A DNA stretch of 64,000 bases from Viridibacillus arenosi (GCF_001955655.1 NZ_MSPW01000004.1:362476-426475); one strand, 5' to 3'. Counted from the first letter of the stretch, positions 1 to 11,290 are shown. Notes: generated from the letters alone by a model not told the origin. Translations and numbers: made by a program.

Positions 1-2574
1 GATAAAAAAGTTGCTATCCTATCAATTGATCCGACGAAGCAAAAGACTGGTGGGGCACTACTTGGAGACCGTATTCGTATGAATGCTATCTTTAATAATC
101 GTGTTTATATGCGTAGTCTTGCAACACGGGGATCGCACTCTGAGCTTTCGGATGCAATTGCTGACGTATTAGATGTTGTGAAGGTAGCAGGATATGATCT
201 AATCGTTGTTGAAACAAGCGGTATTGGTCAAGGTGATGCTGCTATTACAAAAATTTCTGATTTGTCCATGTACGTTATGACAAGTGAATTTGGTGCACCG
301 ACACAGCTAGAAAAAATTGATATGATTGATTTTGCTGATCTAATTGTCATTAACAAATTCGAACGTAAAGGGTCAGAAGATGCGCTTAGACAAGTACAGA
401 AGCAATATCAACGTAGCCATGAGCTATGGACAAAAAACCTAGATGAAATGCCGGTATTTGGTACAATTGCTAGCCAGTTTAATGATAAAGGGACAAATTC
501 TTTATTTGCAGAGCTTGTTCAGGTTATTAACGAAAAATGTGGTCTTGATTGGGTAACATCTTACGAGCATTTTGTGAAAACGCAAAAGCAAGATGTCATC
601 ATTCCAAATGATCGCCGTTACTACTTACGTGAAATTACAGACGCAATTCGTAACTATCATAAAAAATCCGAACAGCAAGTTGAATTTGCCCGAAAGCTAT
701 TCCAATTAGAAGGGGCAATTACAACTGTTCAAGAGAAAGCGCCAGATGATGCATTAATTGCATCACTCATTTCATTAGCTGAGGATATCAAAAATCAATT
801 AACAGCAGAATCCAAGAACATTTTAGCGAATTGGAAAATGCTTAAGGAAGCATACTCGGGAGATGAATTTGTTACAAAAGTGCGTGACAAAGAAATCCGT
901 ACAATATTGACAACTACTAGTCTAGCAGGTTTAAAAATCCCAAAAGTTGTGTTACCAAAATTCGTAGATTACGGAGAAATATTACGTTGGGTATATAAAG
1001 AAAATGTACCGGGCTCATTCCCTTATACAGCTGGAGTTTTCCCTTTTAAACGTGAAGGAGAAGATCCGAAACGTCAATTTGCAGGTGAAGGGACACCAGA
1101 ACGTACAAATAGACGCTTCCATTACTTATCTAAAGATGATGATGCAAAACGCTTATCAACAGCATTTGACTCTGTAACGTTGTACGGTGAAGATCCAGAT
1201 TACCGTCCGGATATTTACGGTAAAGTTGGCGAATCAGGGGTTAGCATTTGTACACTAGAAGATATGAAGAAGCTTTATGATGGCTTTGATCTATGTGCAC
1301 CGTCTACATCTGTGTCCATGACAATCAATGGACCAGCTCCAATTATTTTAGCAATGTTCATGAACACAGCTGTCGATCAACAAGTGAAAATAAAAGAAAG
1401 TAAATTAGGACGATGCTTAACTGTTGAAGAATTCACTGACGTTCGTGAAAAAACGCTTCAAGTTGTGCGGGGGACAGTGCAGGCTGACATTTTAAAAGAA
1501 GATCAAGGACAGAATACATGTATTTTCTCTACAGAATTCGCATTACGTATGATGGGGGACATTCAACAATATTTCATCGACCAAAAAGTACGTAACTATT
1601 ATTCTGTATCAATTTCTGGATATCATATTGCAGAAGCAGGTGCGAACCCAATTTCACAGCTAGCATTTACTTTGGCTAATGGTTTCACTTATGTGGAATA
1701 CTATTTAAGTCGTGGCATGAATATTGATGATTTCGCACCAAACCTATCTTTCTTCTTCTCCAATGGCTTAGATCCAGAATATACAGTAATCGGTCGAGTA
1801 GCTCGTCGTATTTGGTCGATTGTTATGCGTGACAAATACGGTGCAAATGAACGTAGTCAGAAGCTAAAATACCATATCCAAACTTCTGGTCGTAGCTTAC
1901 ATGCACAAGAAATCGACTTCAATGATATTCGTACAACATTACAAGCATTGATGGCATTGCATGATAACTGTAATTCATTACACACGAATGCATATGACGA
2001 AGCGATTACAACACCAACAGAAGAATCTGTTCGACGCGCAATGGCTATCCAAATGATCATTACAAAAGAACACGGGTTAACAAAAAATGAAAACCCATTA
2101 CAAGGTGCATTCATAATCGAAGAACTAACTGATCTTGTAGAAAATGCAGTATTGGAAGAGTTCGATCGTATTAATGATAGAGGTGGAGTTCTTGGAGCGA
2201 TGGAAACCCAATACCAACGTGGCAAGATTCAAGAGGAATCAATGTACTATGAAATGCTGAAACACTCAGGTGAACTACCAATCATCGGTGTTAACACATA
2301 CTTGAATCCAAATCCACCTTCATCAGAAGCAATCGATAGTATGGAAATTGCCAGAGCATCACAAGAAGAAAAGGAAACACAAATTCAAAATCTACAAAAA
2401 TTCCAAACAAAACATGCCAATGAAGTTGAAGTCGCTATTCAAAAACTAAAAGAAGTAGCGGTAACAGGAGGCAACATCTTTGCAGAACTAATGGAAACCG
2501 TAAAATACGCAAGTCTAGGTCAAATCACCAATGCCCTATACCAAGTAGGAGGGCAATACAGACGGAATATGTAA
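1..2574 (+). CDS. icmF: Fused isobutyryl-CoA mutase IcmF (5' end outside window)
   Basis: The frame is open from base 1, so the gene begins outside the window; 857 residues are visible of a family usually about 1,080 long. IcmF interconverts isobutyryl-CoA and n-butyryl-CoA using adenosylcobalamin and carries its own G-protein chaperone between the B12 domain and the substrate domain. Seen here: the end of the MeaB-like GTPase domain ([27 protein letters not shown] and an NKFE guanine-specificity motif), then a linker, then the mutase TIM-barrel domain from about residue 330 with [13 protein letters not shown] and [17 protein letters not shown]. The P-loop and the B12-binding domain lie upstream of the window. 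The stop TAA is at 2572-2574. Family assignment is firm. Confidence 0.95.
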   Translation, partial: DKKVAILSIDPTKQKTGGALLGDRIRMNAIFNNRVYMRSLATRGSHSELSDAIADVLDVVKVAGYDLIVVETSGIGQGDAAITKISDLSMYVMTSEFGAPTQLEKIDMIDFADLIVINKFERKGSEDALRQVQKQYQRSHELWTKNLDEMPVFGTIASQFNDKGTNSLFAELVQVINEKCGLDWVTSYEHFVKTQKQDVIIPNDRRYYLREITDAIRNYHKKSEQQVEFARKLFQLEGAITTVQEKAPDDALIASLISLAEDIKNQLTAESKNILANWKMLKEAYSGDEFVTKVRDKEIRTILTTTSLAGLKIPKVVLPKFVDYGEILRWVYKENVPGSFPYTAGVFPFKREGEDPKRQFAGEGTPERTNRRFHYLSKDDDAKRLSTAFDSVTLYGEDPDYRPDIYGKVGESGVSICTLEDMKKLYDGFDLCAPSTSVSMTINGPAPIILAMFMNTAVDQQVKIKESKLGRCLTVEEFTDVREKTLQVVRGTVQADILKEDQGQNTCIFSTEFALRMMGDIQQYFIDQKVRNYYSVSISGYHIAEAGANPISQLAFTLANGFTYVEYYLSRGMNIDDFAPNLSFFFSNGLDPEYTVIGRVARRIWSIVMRDKYGANERSQKLKYHIQTSGRSLHAQEIDFNDIRTTLQALMALHDNCNSLHTNAYDEAITTPTEESVRRAMAIQMIITKEHGLTKNENPLQGAFIIEELTDLVENAVLEEFDRINDRGGVLGAMETQYQRGKIQEESMYYEMLKHSGELPIIGVNTYLNPNPPSSEAIDSMEIARASQEEKETQIQNLQKFQTKHANEVEVAIQKLKEVAVTGGNIFAELMETVKYASLGQITNALYQVGGQYRRNM

Positions 2575-2586
2575 CTAAATGCTGAA

Positions 2587-2760
2587 ACGGCCCTCGTTGA
2601 GAGGAAGATAGCCTAAGTACGCCACGTCCTGTGGCAACGGCTATCTGACCCACATCCTGTGGGCCTCCGACAAGCACTGGAAGGCTCGAAACAAAAGCAT
2701 TACTTAAGCTTTTGTCCGAGAGACTGAAGTGACCTCGAGGGGCTGGCCGCTGAAGCTGGA
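2587..2760 (+). repeat. Structured tandem element, copy 1
   Basis: Non-coding, GC-richer than its surroundings. An outer stem GATAGCC (2607-2613) / GGCTATC (2639-2645) encloses the hairpin GCCAC-GTCCT-GTGGC (2621-2635). It is followed by the hairpin CCCAC-ATCCT-GTGGG (2649-2663) and by ACAAAAGC (2691-2698) / GCTTTTGT (2708-2715). The pentaloops GTCCT and ATCCT and the string CCTAAGTAC are shared with copy 2, while stem bases differ in compensating pairs. I do not recognise the family. Confidence 0.75.
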
Positions 2761-2940
2761 TACATCACTTTAGGAAGGCAACCTAAGTACGCGACGTCCT
2801 GTCGCAACGGTTGCATGACTAACATCCTGTTAGCCCAAGGCGCTCGTTAAGCTATGAGGACGTTGGAGGGCGGAAGCCAAAGTCGCTTTTTGACTTTGAG
2901 TGCCCGACCGAAACGACCTGAGTAGCTAGCGCCAGAAGCT
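2761..2940 (+). repeat. Structured tandem element, copy 2
   Basis: Same architecture as copy 1 with different stem bases: outer stem GCAACC (2778-2783) / GGTTGC (2809-2814) around GCGAC-GTCCT-GTCGC (2791-2805), then CTAAC-ATCCT-GTTAG (2819-2833), then CAAAGTC (2878-2884) / GACTTTG (2892-2898). All stems stay perfectly paired although most positions differ from copy 1, so the pairing appears to be selected. Confidence 0.75.
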
Positions 2941-2962
2941 GAATATGTAACTAAATGCTGAA

Positions 2963-3060
2963 TGCACTCGTTTAGTGGAAGATAACCTAAATTAGCCGTT
3001 TCCTATAGTGATAGCTAACTGATCCACATCCTGTTGCTCCAGGACATTCACAAGAATTGT
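2963..3060 (+). repeat. Degraded third copy of the structured element
   Basis: Bases around 2980-3050 keep recognisable pieces (GATAACCTAA, TCCACATCCTGT) but the stems no longer pair well. It looks like a decayed copy downstream of the second 22-bp direct repeat. From here to 3152 I see nothing further. Confidence 0.5.
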
Positions 3061-3152
3061 ACAAATAAACACTAGCTAAAACGCCACTTTCGATGCCCAT
3101 AAAAGTAATGGAAATGTACAATACTATCAAGAGATAAAAATTAGTGGAAAAT

Positions 3153-3200
3153 AAAAAATGAAGGAACTAATCATTTCATTAGCCCCTTCATTTTTATTTT
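3153..3200 (+). terminator. Rho-independent terminator (possibly bidirectional)
   Basis: AAAATGAAGG ... CCTTCATTTT with an inner CTAAT/ATTAG stem, followed by a T-rich run. It closes the icmF/element region ahead of the small membrane gene and rpoE. Confidence 0.7.
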
Positions 3201-3245
3201 TTGTATAATAGGGAGTAAAACAAATTTTAAGGAGTTCTTGTTTAT

Positions 3246-3404
3246 ATGAAAAGCTTACTACATTGTCTATTTATCATAATTTGCCTGGTACTTATATTCT
3301 TTTTGTATAACAAGCAATTAGGGGCCATCCCCATCCTTATTTTTTCCATATATCTTTTTGTTTATGGGTTTCGACAATTGAGAAATCAAAAAAAGAATAA
3401 TTGA
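3246..3404 (+). CDS. Small hydrophobic protein, 52 aa, unknown function
   Basis: An ATG-started frame with an AAGGAG Shine-Dalgarno (3229-3234) 11 bases upstream, ending in TGA at 3402-3404. The product has two hydrophobic stretches (about residues 4-20 and 27-44) separated by YNKQLGAIP, then a basic tail (RQLRNQKKNN), as expected of a two-pass membrane microprotein. It lies between a terminator and rpoE, whose start is 72 bases downstream. I recognise no family; coding status rests on the RBS and the hydrophobic pattern. Confidence 0.5.
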   Translation: MKSLLHCLFIIICLVLIFFLYNKQLGAIPILIFSIYLFVYGFRQLRNQKKNN

Positions 3405-3476
3405 TTGTGGCGTAATCAAAGAAAGATTGTATATAATGGATATTATGTTTATGTATTAAGAAGGGACGTGCACGAT

Positions 3477-4025
3477 TTGAACTTTCGTGAAATGACAAAA
3501 GAACAACTATCAGAAGAATCGTTTATCGATTTAGCATACGGAATTTTAGATTCAAAAAAACAACCATTAACTTTCCCAGAACTGATGAAAGAAATCCAAG
3601 CAATAAAAGGTTGTGATGATGCAGAAGTAAAAGAGCGCTTGCAACAATTTTATACAGATCTTAACATTGAGGGTCGTTTTATTGTACTAGGTGAAAACCG
3701 TTGGGGACTTCGCGAGTGGTATGCAATTGAACAAATCGAAGAAGAAACAGCGCCAACAGTAAAAGTCCGCAAGAAAAAAGCTAAAGCAGTAATTGACGAT
3801 GAAGATGAACTTGAACTTGAAGAAGAAGAATTAGACTTCGATGAAAACTTCGATGAATTCGTTGAAGATCCAACCGAAGAAGATGAAGAAGAAGAAGAGG
3901 AAGAATTCGAAGATGTTACAATCGATGATATCGATGAAGACCTTGATGAAGACTTGCTTGAAGAAGAAGATGAATTCGAAATTGATGAAGAAGATGATGA
4001 GTTAGAAGAAGAGGAAGAAGAATAA
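3477..4025 (+). CDS. rpoE: RNA polymerase delta subunit
   Basis: Delta is a Firmicutes-specific RNA polymerase subunit that raises transcription specificity and helps recycle core enzyme. The protein is 182 aa from the chosen TTG. The folded HARE-type N-terminal domain (about 1-90) contains QFYTDLNIEGRF and WGLREWY; the rest is a nearly pure Asp/Glu tail after a basic KVRKKKAK patch, exactly the family layout. The frame is open upstream to 3405, but TTG at 3477 is preferred: AAGGGA at 3461-3466 sits 10 bases before it and the product then begins at the usual family position. A TATAAT at 3432-3437 may be its -10. It precedes pyrG as in B. subtilis. Confidence 0.93.
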   Translation: MNFREMTKEQLSEESFIDLAYGILDSKKQPLTFPELMKEIQAIKGCDDAEVKERLQQFYTDLNIEGRFIVLGENRWGLREWYAIEQIEEETAPTVKVRKKKAKAVIDDEDELELEEEELDFDENFDEFVEDPTEEDEEEEEEEFEDVTIDDIDEDLDEDLLEEEDEFEIDEEDDELEEEEEE

Positions 4026-4029
4026 TTTC

Positions 4030-5767
<1,738 letters not shown>

Positions 5768-5903
5768 ATTCTGTTTTTGCGTTACAAGACTTGAATATCT
5801 TTATATGGCTCGAGTTCAAAATGGTTTTTCAGATTCAATTGAGTAACTAGCATACAAAGGGCATACAAAGTTTGTTAGCTAGAAAAACAAAAGATTTATA
5901 CAA

Positions 5904-5947
5904 AGAGACTACTCCACATGTTTAAATGAAGAGTAGTCTCTTTTTTT
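5904..5947 (+). terminator. Terminator after pyrG
   Basis: AGAGACTACTC ... GAGTAGTCTCT, an 11-bp perfect stem followed by seven T. Confidence 0.85.
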
Positions 5948-6011
5948 GTGGAAAATAAATAAATTAGACCATACTATAACAGTAATCATAATCATTCAAA
6001 TAACTAAAAAA

Positions 6012-6045
6012 CACAAAAAAACCACTCCAAGAATTTATAGAGTGG
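6012..6045 (-). terminator. Terminator of the ywjG-like gene (minus strand)
   Basis: CCACTC (6022-6027) / GAGTGG (6040-6045); read on the minus strand the stem is followed by a T-rich run (complement of the A run at 6012-6020). Confidence 0.65.
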
Positions 6046-6066
6046 CCAGAAAAAGTTGGATTATTA

Positions 6067-6585
6067 CTAATCATTAGATAGCATTTCGTCATAAGACATT
6101 TTAACAGCTTCGTATACAAACAGTGCAGCGAAACTATATGGCAGTACAATTCGTTCACCGGTATCATTTGGCAATAACCCTTTTTTGATGCCTAATGATA
6201 CATAGGTATAAGCTAAATCAGCCATCTCGCCACTATCTTCAGCTTTTTCACTTGCAACTACAGCAAATGGAATAAATAAATCGTATAATGAATGTGCCAA
6301 TTCGAGAGCCTGTGGATCGTTTGCGTGACGAGTGAAAATACATACACGGTCTGTTGATACTAATTTTGTATTTTTAGACCAAGGGTTTAATTTTGTAAAA
6401 GGTTCTGCACTGTGCAAAGCATTATCTTCAATTGCTTGCATTTCATCAAAACAAGCAAAATATACAGTTCCTTCAGCGATACCGGCTTGCGCTAATAATC
6501 GAGCAGTTTCTTCTATTGCTTCTTCTTGACTAGTCGAAATTCTTTGTAAGAGACCGCCAAGCTGTGTCGACAACATTTTCAACAT
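6067..6585 (-). CDS. ywjG: DUF2529 protein, YwjG-like
   Basis: 172 aa, transcribed opposite to its neighbours and located between pyrG and spo0F, the position held by ywjG in B. subtilis. The N-terminus MLKMLSTQLGGLLQRI and the following QEEAIEETARLLAQA match that family as I remember it. A sugar-isomerase-like fold is plausible, but the function is not known. Start ATG at 6585 is chosen because GTGAGGTGA on the minus strand lies just upstream; the frame continues to 6624 but without an RBS. It has its own terminator on the minus strand. Confidence 0.8.
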   Translation of the reverse strand: MLKMLSTQLGGLLQRISTSQEEAIEETARLLAQAGIAEGTVYFACFDEMQAIEDNALHSAEPFTKLNPWSKNTKLVSTDRVCIFTRHANDPQALELAHSLYDLFIPFAVVASEKAEDSGEMADLAYTYVSLGIKKGLLPNDTGERIVLPYSFAALFVYEAVKMSYDEMLSND

Positions 6586-6657
6586 AATATTCACCTCACG
6601 GCTTTTATTATAATAATTGTTCATTTTAAATGCAAAATGAATTATTTTAATGTATTA

Positions 6658-6687
6658 AAAGGGAAAATGAGGTATATTATCGAATAA
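6658..6687 (+). promoter_or_regulatory. Probable sigma-H promoter of spo0F
   Basis: AAAGGGAAA (6658-6666), 12 bases, then ATCGAATAA (6679-6687). This fits the sigma-H pattern RNAGGAWWW-N11/12-RNNGAATWW with one mismatch. B. subtilis spo0F is sigma-H dependent, which supports the reading. Confidence 0.55.
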
Positions 6688-6724
6688 TACGTACGGGGGA
6701 ATAAAAAAAGGGAGTATGGTAAAG

Positions 6725-7084
6725 GTGAAAAAAATACTTATAGTAGATGATCAACAAGGAATTCGCTTACTACTCAATGAGGTGTTCAAGAAAGAAGGCT
6801 ATGAAACATATCTAGCGGCTAACGGTCTTGAAGCTTTGCAATATATAGATAAAATAATGATGGATTGTGTCTTGTTAGATATGAAAATTCCTGGTATGGA
6901 TGGAATTGAAATACTAAAACGTATAAATAAACAATTGCCTGACCTGCCTGTACTTATGATGACAGCTTATGGCGAATTGGATTTGATTAAAGAAGCAGAG
7001 GCGCTTGGTGCTAAGCATTACTTTACAAAACCATTCGACATCTACGAAGTGCGAGACGTGGTCAATAAAATATTGAAAGATTGA
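6725..7084 (+). CDS. spo0F: Sporulation phosphorelay response regulator Spo0F
   Basis: A single receiver domain (119 aa) that takes phosphate from sporulation kinases and passes it to Spo0B. Seen: acidic pair DD (residues 8-9) in KILIVDDQ, phosphoacceptor Asp52 in LLDMKIPGMDGIEIL, MTAYGE with the conserved Thr, and the Lys of TKPFD. No output domain follows, which is normal for Spo0F. GTG 6725 is preferred to ATG 6716: GGGAG at 6710-6714 is 10 bases from the GTG but only one from the ATG. A sigma-H-like promoter lies upstream; fbaA follows as in B. subtilis. Confidence 0.95.
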   Translation: MKKILIVDDQQGIRLLLNEVFKKEGYETYLAANGLEALQYIDKIMMDCVLLDMKIPGMDGIEILKRINKQLPDLPVLMMTAYGELDLIKEAEALGAKHYFTKPFDIYEVRDVVNKILKD

Positions 7085-7180
7085 TGGTGAGCAGTGGTCA
7101 ACGACGTATGTTTTTGATATTATGAGTTATGATATTAAGTAACCTTAATACCACGATTCATACTAGAGGAGGAATTTGTA

Positions 7181-8035
7181 ATGGCTTTGGTTTCCATGAA
7201 AGAAATGTTGATTAAAGGTAAAAAAGAAGGTTATGCAGTTGGTCAATTCAACATCAATAACCTTGAATTCACTCAAGCTATTTTACTTGCTGCAGAAGAA
7301 GAAAAATCACCAGTAATTTTAGGTGTTTCTGAAGGTGCGGGGAAATACATGGGAGGATTTATTGCCGTAGTCCACATGGTAAAAGGCCTGATCGAAAGCT
7401 ACAAGATTACAGTTCCAGTAGCAATTCACTTAGACCACGGTTCAAGCTTCGAAAAATGTAAAGAAGCAATTGATGCTGGTTTTACATCAGTTATGATTGA
7501 TGCTTCACACCATTCGTTCGAAGAGAATGTTGAAATCACTTCTAAGGTGGTTGAATATGCACACGCTAGAGGTGTTTCTGTGGAAGCAGAACTCGGCACA
7601 GTTGGTGGCGATGAAGATGGAGTAATTGGTGGCATCATGTATGCAGATCCACAAGAATGTAAAAAACTTGTAGAAGCTACAAATATTGATTGCCTTGCAC
7701 CTGCATTAGGTTCAGTTCATGGTCCTTATCAAGGTGAGCCAAACTTAGGTTTTAAAGAAATGGAAGAAATCTCAAACTTAGCTGACTTACCATTAGTATT
7801 ACATGGTGGTACTGGTATTCCTTTAAAAGATATTCAACGTTCAATCTCTTTAGGAACAGCTAAAATAAACGTTAATACTGAAAACCAAATTGCTGCTACA
7901 AAAGCAGTTCGTGAAGTATTAGCAAATGACACTAAAGTTTATGATCCACGTAAATATTTAATTCCAGCTCGTGATGCTATTAAAGCGACAGTTATTGGCA
8001 AAATACGCGAATTCGGAAGTGCTCAAAAAGCATAA
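7181..8035 (+). CDS. fbaA: Class II fructose-bisphosphate aldolase
   Basis: Cleaves fructose-1,6-bisphosphate to DHAP and glyceraldehyde-3-phosphate in glycolysis, and the reverse in gluconeogenesis. 284 aa, usual length. Class II zinc-enzyme signatures: AIHLDHGSS (Asp85/His86), the glycine loop [11 protein letters not shown], the second zinc His in GSVHGPY, and the third in VLHGGTGIP, with the phosphate-binding NVNTE. GAGGAGG lies just before ATG 7181. It sits in the conserved spo0F-fbaA-ywjH-murAB order and close to glpX, which acts on the same sugar phosphate. Confidence 0.96.
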   Translation: MALVSMKEMLIKGKKEGYAVGQFNINNLEFTQAILLAAEEEKSPVILGVSEGAGKYMGGFIAVVHMVKGLIESYKITVPVAIHLDHGSSFEKCKEAIDAGFTSVMIDASHHSFEENVEITSKVVEYAHARGVSVEAELGTVGGDEDGVIGGIMYADPQECKKLVEATNIDCLAPALGSVHGPYQGEPNLGFKEMEEISNLADLPLVLHGGTGIPLKDIQRSISLGTAKINVNTENQIAATKAVREVLANDTKVYDPRKYLIPARDAIKATVIGKIREFGSAQKA

Positions 8036-8051
8036 TTAATTAGGTGAAATG

Positions 8052-8095
8052 AGGAGAAGTGTTCGGTTAAATTAATCGGCCCTTCTCCTATTTTC
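8052..8095 (+). terminator. Weak terminator-like hairpin after fbaA
   Basis: AGGAGAAG (8052-8059) / CTTCTCCT (8082-8089) with only TATTTT following. It may attenuate rather than end transcription into the transaldolase-like gene. Confidence 0.4.
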
Positions 8096-8117
8096 CATCA
8101 TCCAGGGGGATATTATA

Positions 8118-8765
8118 ATGAAATTTTTTATCGATACAGCTAACTTTGAAGAAATCAAAGAAGCGCATTCTTGGGGAATTATCTCAGGTGTAACAACAAA
8201 TCCATCATTAGTAGCAAAAGAACAAAATATCTCATTCCACGATCGTCTACGTGAAATTGCGGAATTAGTAGATGGTTCTATTAGTGGAGAAGTAATTTCA
8301 CTAGATGCAGAAGGCATGATTAAAGAAGGTCTTGAACTTGCTGCAATTGCACCGAATATTACTGTGAAACTACCAATGACACCAGCTGGTTTAACAGCTT
8401 GTTCTACACTATCAAAAAAAGGCATTAAGACAAACGTTACATTAATCTTTAGTGCAAACCAAGCACTATTAGCAGCTCGTGCGGGAGCAACTTACGTATC
8501 TCCATTCTTAGGTCGTTTAGATGATCTTGGCCAAGATGGCATTGAGTTAGTACGCCAAATCGCTGAAATCTTCGCTATTCATGAAATCCCTACGCAAATT
8601 ATTGCAGCTTCTATTCGTCACCCACAACATATTACAGAAGCGGCTCTTGCTGGTGCACATATTTCCACAACTCCATTTAAAGTTTTAGCTCAATTATTCA
8701 AACATCCTTTAACTGATAAAGGAATTGAAGGTTTCTTAGCGGATTGGAATAAGAAAAACGGTTAA
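8118..8765 (+). CDS. Transaldolase-like protein / fructose-6-phosphate aldolase family (YwjH)
   Basis: A 215-aa small transaldolase-type TIM barrel. Seen: [21 protein letters not shown], the Schiff-base lysine Lys84 in ITVKLPMT, and [13 protein letters not shown]. Proteins of this short class are either transaldolases or fructose-6-phosphate aldolases; sequence alone does not settle which, so no symbol is given. GGGGGA precedes ATG 8118. It lies between fbaA and murAB as ywjH does in B. subtilis. Confidence 0.9.
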   Translation: MKFFIDTANFEEIKEAHSWGIISGVTTNPSLVAKEQNISFHDRLREIAELVDGSISGEVISLDAEGMIKEGLELAAIAPNITVKLPMTPAGLTACSTLSKKGIKTNVTLIFSANQALLAARAGATYVSPFLGRLDDLGQDGIELVRQIAEIFAIHEIPTQIIAASIRHPQHITEAALAGAHISTTPFKVLAQLFKHPLTDKGIEGFLADWNKKNG

Positions 8766-8801
8766 TAATAATAGAAATATCCGAAGATGAAGGAGATTTA
8801 C

Positions 8802-10088
8802 ATGGACGTTTATAAAATTAACGGCGACAAGCGTTTGCAAGGTACAATCAAAGTAAACGGCGCTAAAAATAGTGCTGTGGCCTTAATTCCAGCATCCATA
8901 TTGGCTAATTCACCCGTCACGATCGAAGGCTTACCAGAAATTCTAGACGTTACAACATTGAAAGCCTTACTTGAAGAAATTGGTGGAGAAGTACAATTTT
9001 CTGACGGTCATATGGTTATTGATCCTCGAGGAATGGTTGATATGCCTTTACCAAATGGCAATGTCAAAAAACTTCGCGCTTCGTACTATATGATGGGAGC
9101 GATGTTAGGACGATTTAAAAAGGCTGTTATTGGATTACCTGGTGGTTGTCATTTAGGACCACGCCCGATTGATCAACATATTAAAGGCTTTGAAGCATTA
9201 GGCGCTAAAGTAACAAATGAGCATGGTGCAATCTATTTACGAGCTGATGAATTAGTAGGTGCTAAAATCTATTTAGATGTTAGCAGTGTAGGGGCCACTA
9301 TTAACATCATGCTTGCTGCAGTTAAAGCAAAAGGACGCACAGTCATTGAAAATGCTGCAAAAGAACCCGAGATTATTGATGTTGCCACGTTACTAACGAA
9401 TATGGGAGCTAAGATTAAAGGTGCAGGTACGAACGTTATTCGTATTGATGGCGTTGAAGAGTTACACGGTACAAATCATACAATTATTCCAGACAGAATA
9501 GAAGCTGGTACATTTATGATAATGGCCGCAGCAATTGGTGATGGTATTATAATCGATAATGTAATTCCTTTACACGTAGAAGCTGTTACAGCGAAACTAC
9601 GAGAAATGGGCGTCAAAATCATTGAGGAAGAAGAGAGAATCATCATTCCTAAAGTTGAAAAACTTCAGGCTGTTGATGTGAAAACTCTTGTATATCCAGG
9701 TTTCCCTACGGATTTACAACAACCCTTTACTGTATTATTAACACAATCTCAAGGTTCATCAGTCGTGACAGATACAATCTATTCTGCCCGTTTTAAACAT
9801 ATTGATGAAATAGCCCGCATGGGAGCAAATGGTAAAGTAGAAGGACGTACAGCCATTATTAATGGTTCGACTAAGCTAGAAGCTGCTACAGTTACTGCTA
9901 CAGATTTAAGAGCAGGTGCAGCACTGGTTATTGCAGGCTTATTAGCTAAGGGCGAAACAGAAATCCATGACATTTTCCACATAGAAAGAGGCTATAGTTC
10001 ATTGGTTCCGAAGCTACGTGCGCTTGGTGCAGATATTCGCCGTGAATCGCTACCTTCAGAACAAGAAAACAAAGCCACAAATAGATAA
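8802..10088 (+). CDS. murAB: UDP-GlcNAc 1-carboxyvinyltransferase, paralogue 2 (MurAB/MurZ)
   Basis: Transfers enolpyruvyl from PEP to UDP-GlcNAc, the committed step of peptidoglycan synthesis. 428 aa. Seen: [11 protein letters not shown], the catalytic Cys116 in [13 protein letters not shown] (the fosfomycin target), and RIEAGTFM. Low-GC Gram-positives have two MurA enzymes; this one, in the fbaA-ywjH-glpX neighbourhood, corresponds to MurAB, and the second is at 34.3 kb. ATG 8802 is chosen over ATG 8787 because AAGGAG (8790-8795) precedes it at normal spacing and would lie inside the longer frame. Confidence 0.95.
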   Translation: MDVYKINGDKRLQGTIKVNGAKNSAVALIPASILANSPVTIEGLPEILDVTTLKALLEEIGGEVQFSDGHMVIDPRGMVDMPLPNGNVKKLRASYYMMGAMLGRFKKAVIGLPGGCHLGPRPIDQHIKGFEALGAKVTNEHGAIYLRADELVGAKIYLDVSSVGATINIMLAAVKAKGRTVIENAAKEPEIIDVATLLTNMGAKIKGAGTNVIRIDGVEELHGTNHTIIPDRIEAGTFMIMAAAIGDGIIIDNVIPLHVEAVTAKLREMGVKIIEEEERIIIPKVEKLQAVDVKTLVYPGFPTDLQQPFTVLLTQSQGSSVVTDTIYSARFKHIDEIARMGANGKVEGRTAIINGSTKLEAATVTATDLRAGAALVIAGLLAKGETEIHDIFHIERGYSSLVPKLRALGADIRRESLPSEQENKATNR

Positions 10089-10102
10089 AACTGAAAAAAA
10101 GT

Positions 10103-10129
10103 CGCACAGAATTATCTGTGTGCTACAAT
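10103..10129 (+). promoter_or_regulatory. Palindrome at a possible glpX promoter
   Basis: CACAGA-ATTA-TCTGTG (10105-10120) is a perfect 6-bp inverted repeat, extended by C-G at 10103/10122. It ends four bases before a TACAAT (10124-10129) that could be the -10. The position suits an operator. The regulator and the promoter itself are guesses. Confidence 0.35.
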
Positions 10130-10191
10130 AGATTTAGTTTTAAAGGATTCCAACCATTTAATGAGTTGGAAAGCGGGAGGATAAGTTAAAA

Positions 10192-11160
10192 ATGAAACGC
10201 AGTTTATCAATGGAAGTAGTACGTGTTACAGAAGCAGCAGCAATTGCCTCAGCAAGATGGATGGGCCGAGGATTGAAAATGGAAGCAGATGACGCAGCAA
10301 CAACAGCCATGCGTCAAGTATTTGATTCTATTCCTATGCAAGGAACAGTCGTAATCGGTGAAGGTGAAATGGACGAAGCACCAATGTTATATATTGGTGA
10401 ACAATTAGGTCATGATGAAAATGGACCTCATGTCGATATCGCCGTAGATCCTCTAGAAGGGACGAATATCGTAGCAGCTGGTAGTGGTAACGCACTAACT
10501 GTATTAGCAATCGCTGATCGCGGAAACTTACTTCATGCACCTGATATGTACATGGAAAAGATTGCAGTAGGTCCAGAAGCAGCAGGGAAAATTGATATTA
10601 ATGCACCAGTAATTGATAACTTACGTGCAGTAGCTAAAGCAAAAAACAAAGATATTGAAGACGTAGTAGCGACTCTATTAAATCGTGATCGTCACCAACA
10701 TATTGTTGATCAAATTCGTGATGCTGGTGCTCGTATTAAATTTATCTCTGATGGAGATGTAGCAGCAGCAATTAACACAGCTTTTGATGAAACAGGCGTA
10801 GATATTCTATTCGGAATGGGTGGAGCTCCTGAAGGTGTAATTGCCGCAGTAGCATTAAAATGTCTTGGTGGAGAATTCCAAGGTAAATTAATTCCGTCGA
10901 ATGATGAAGAGATTGAACGTTGCAAAAAGATGGGTATCGAAGTTAATAAAGTATTATATATGGATGACCTTGTTAAAGGTGACGATGCAATCTTCGCCGC
11001 AACAGGTGTTACAGATGGAGAGTTACTAAAAGGTGTTCAATTTAAAGGTGGGCACTGTACAACTGAATCAGTTGTTATGCGTGCTAAATCTGGTACTGTT
11101 CGTTTCATCGAAGGACGCCATAGCCTAACTAAAAAACCAAATCTATTTATGGAATATTAA
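10192..11160 (+). CDS. glpX: Class II fructose-1,6-bisphosphatase GlpX
   Basis: Dephosphorylates fructose-1,6-bisphosphate in gluconeogenesis. 322 aa, normal. Metal and phosphate motifs [11 protein letters not shown] and VDPLEGTN are present, followed by FGMGGAPEG and [10 protein letters not shown], characteristic of the lithium-sensitive class II enzyme. It lies between murAB and rho, as ywjI does in B. subtilis. The GGGAGG SD is about 11 bases from ATG 10192. A palindrome overlaps its likely promoter, and a strong terminator follows. Confidence 0.94.
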   Translation: MKRSLSMEVVRVTEAAAIASARWMGRGLKMEADDAATTAMRQVFDSIPMQGTVVIGEGEMDEAPMLYIGEQLGHDENGPHVDIAVDPLEGTNIVAAGSGNALTVLAIADRGNLLHAPDMYMEKIAVGPEAAGKIDINAPVIDNLRAVAKAKNKDIEDVVATLLNRDRHQHIVDQIRDAGARIKFISDGDVAAAINTAFDETGVDILFGMGGAPEGVIAAVALKCLGGEFQGKLIPSNDEEIERCKKMGIEVNKVLYMDDLVKGDDAIFAATGVTDGELLKGVQFKGGHCTTESVVMRAKSGTVRFIEGRHSLTKKPNLFMEY

Positions 11161-11174
11161 ACTTCAATATTAAT

Positions 11175-11201
11175 TGCCCGGCATTTGCCGGGCATCTTCT
11201 T
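11175..11201 (+). terminator. Terminator after glpX
   Basis: TGCCCGGCA-TT-TGCCGGGCA, a perfect 9-bp stem, followed by TCTTCTT. Confidence 0.7.
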
Positions 11202-11290
11202 AAAGTACATTTCATTCATTTACTCGCAATTCTCACACATCTATGTTGACCAAATTCATCTATACAAAAAACTTATATAAGAGTGGTGCT

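Larger units (their letters stand above)
2565..2962. repeat. 22-bp direct repeat bracketing two structured elements
   Basis: The 22 bases at 2565-2586, which include the last codons and stop of icmF, recur exactly at 2941-2962. The 354 bp between them hold the two intact copies of the structured element. The arrangement could be a target-site duplication or the scar of a tandem duplication. The identity is read directly from the sequence; the origin is inference. Confidence 0.8.
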
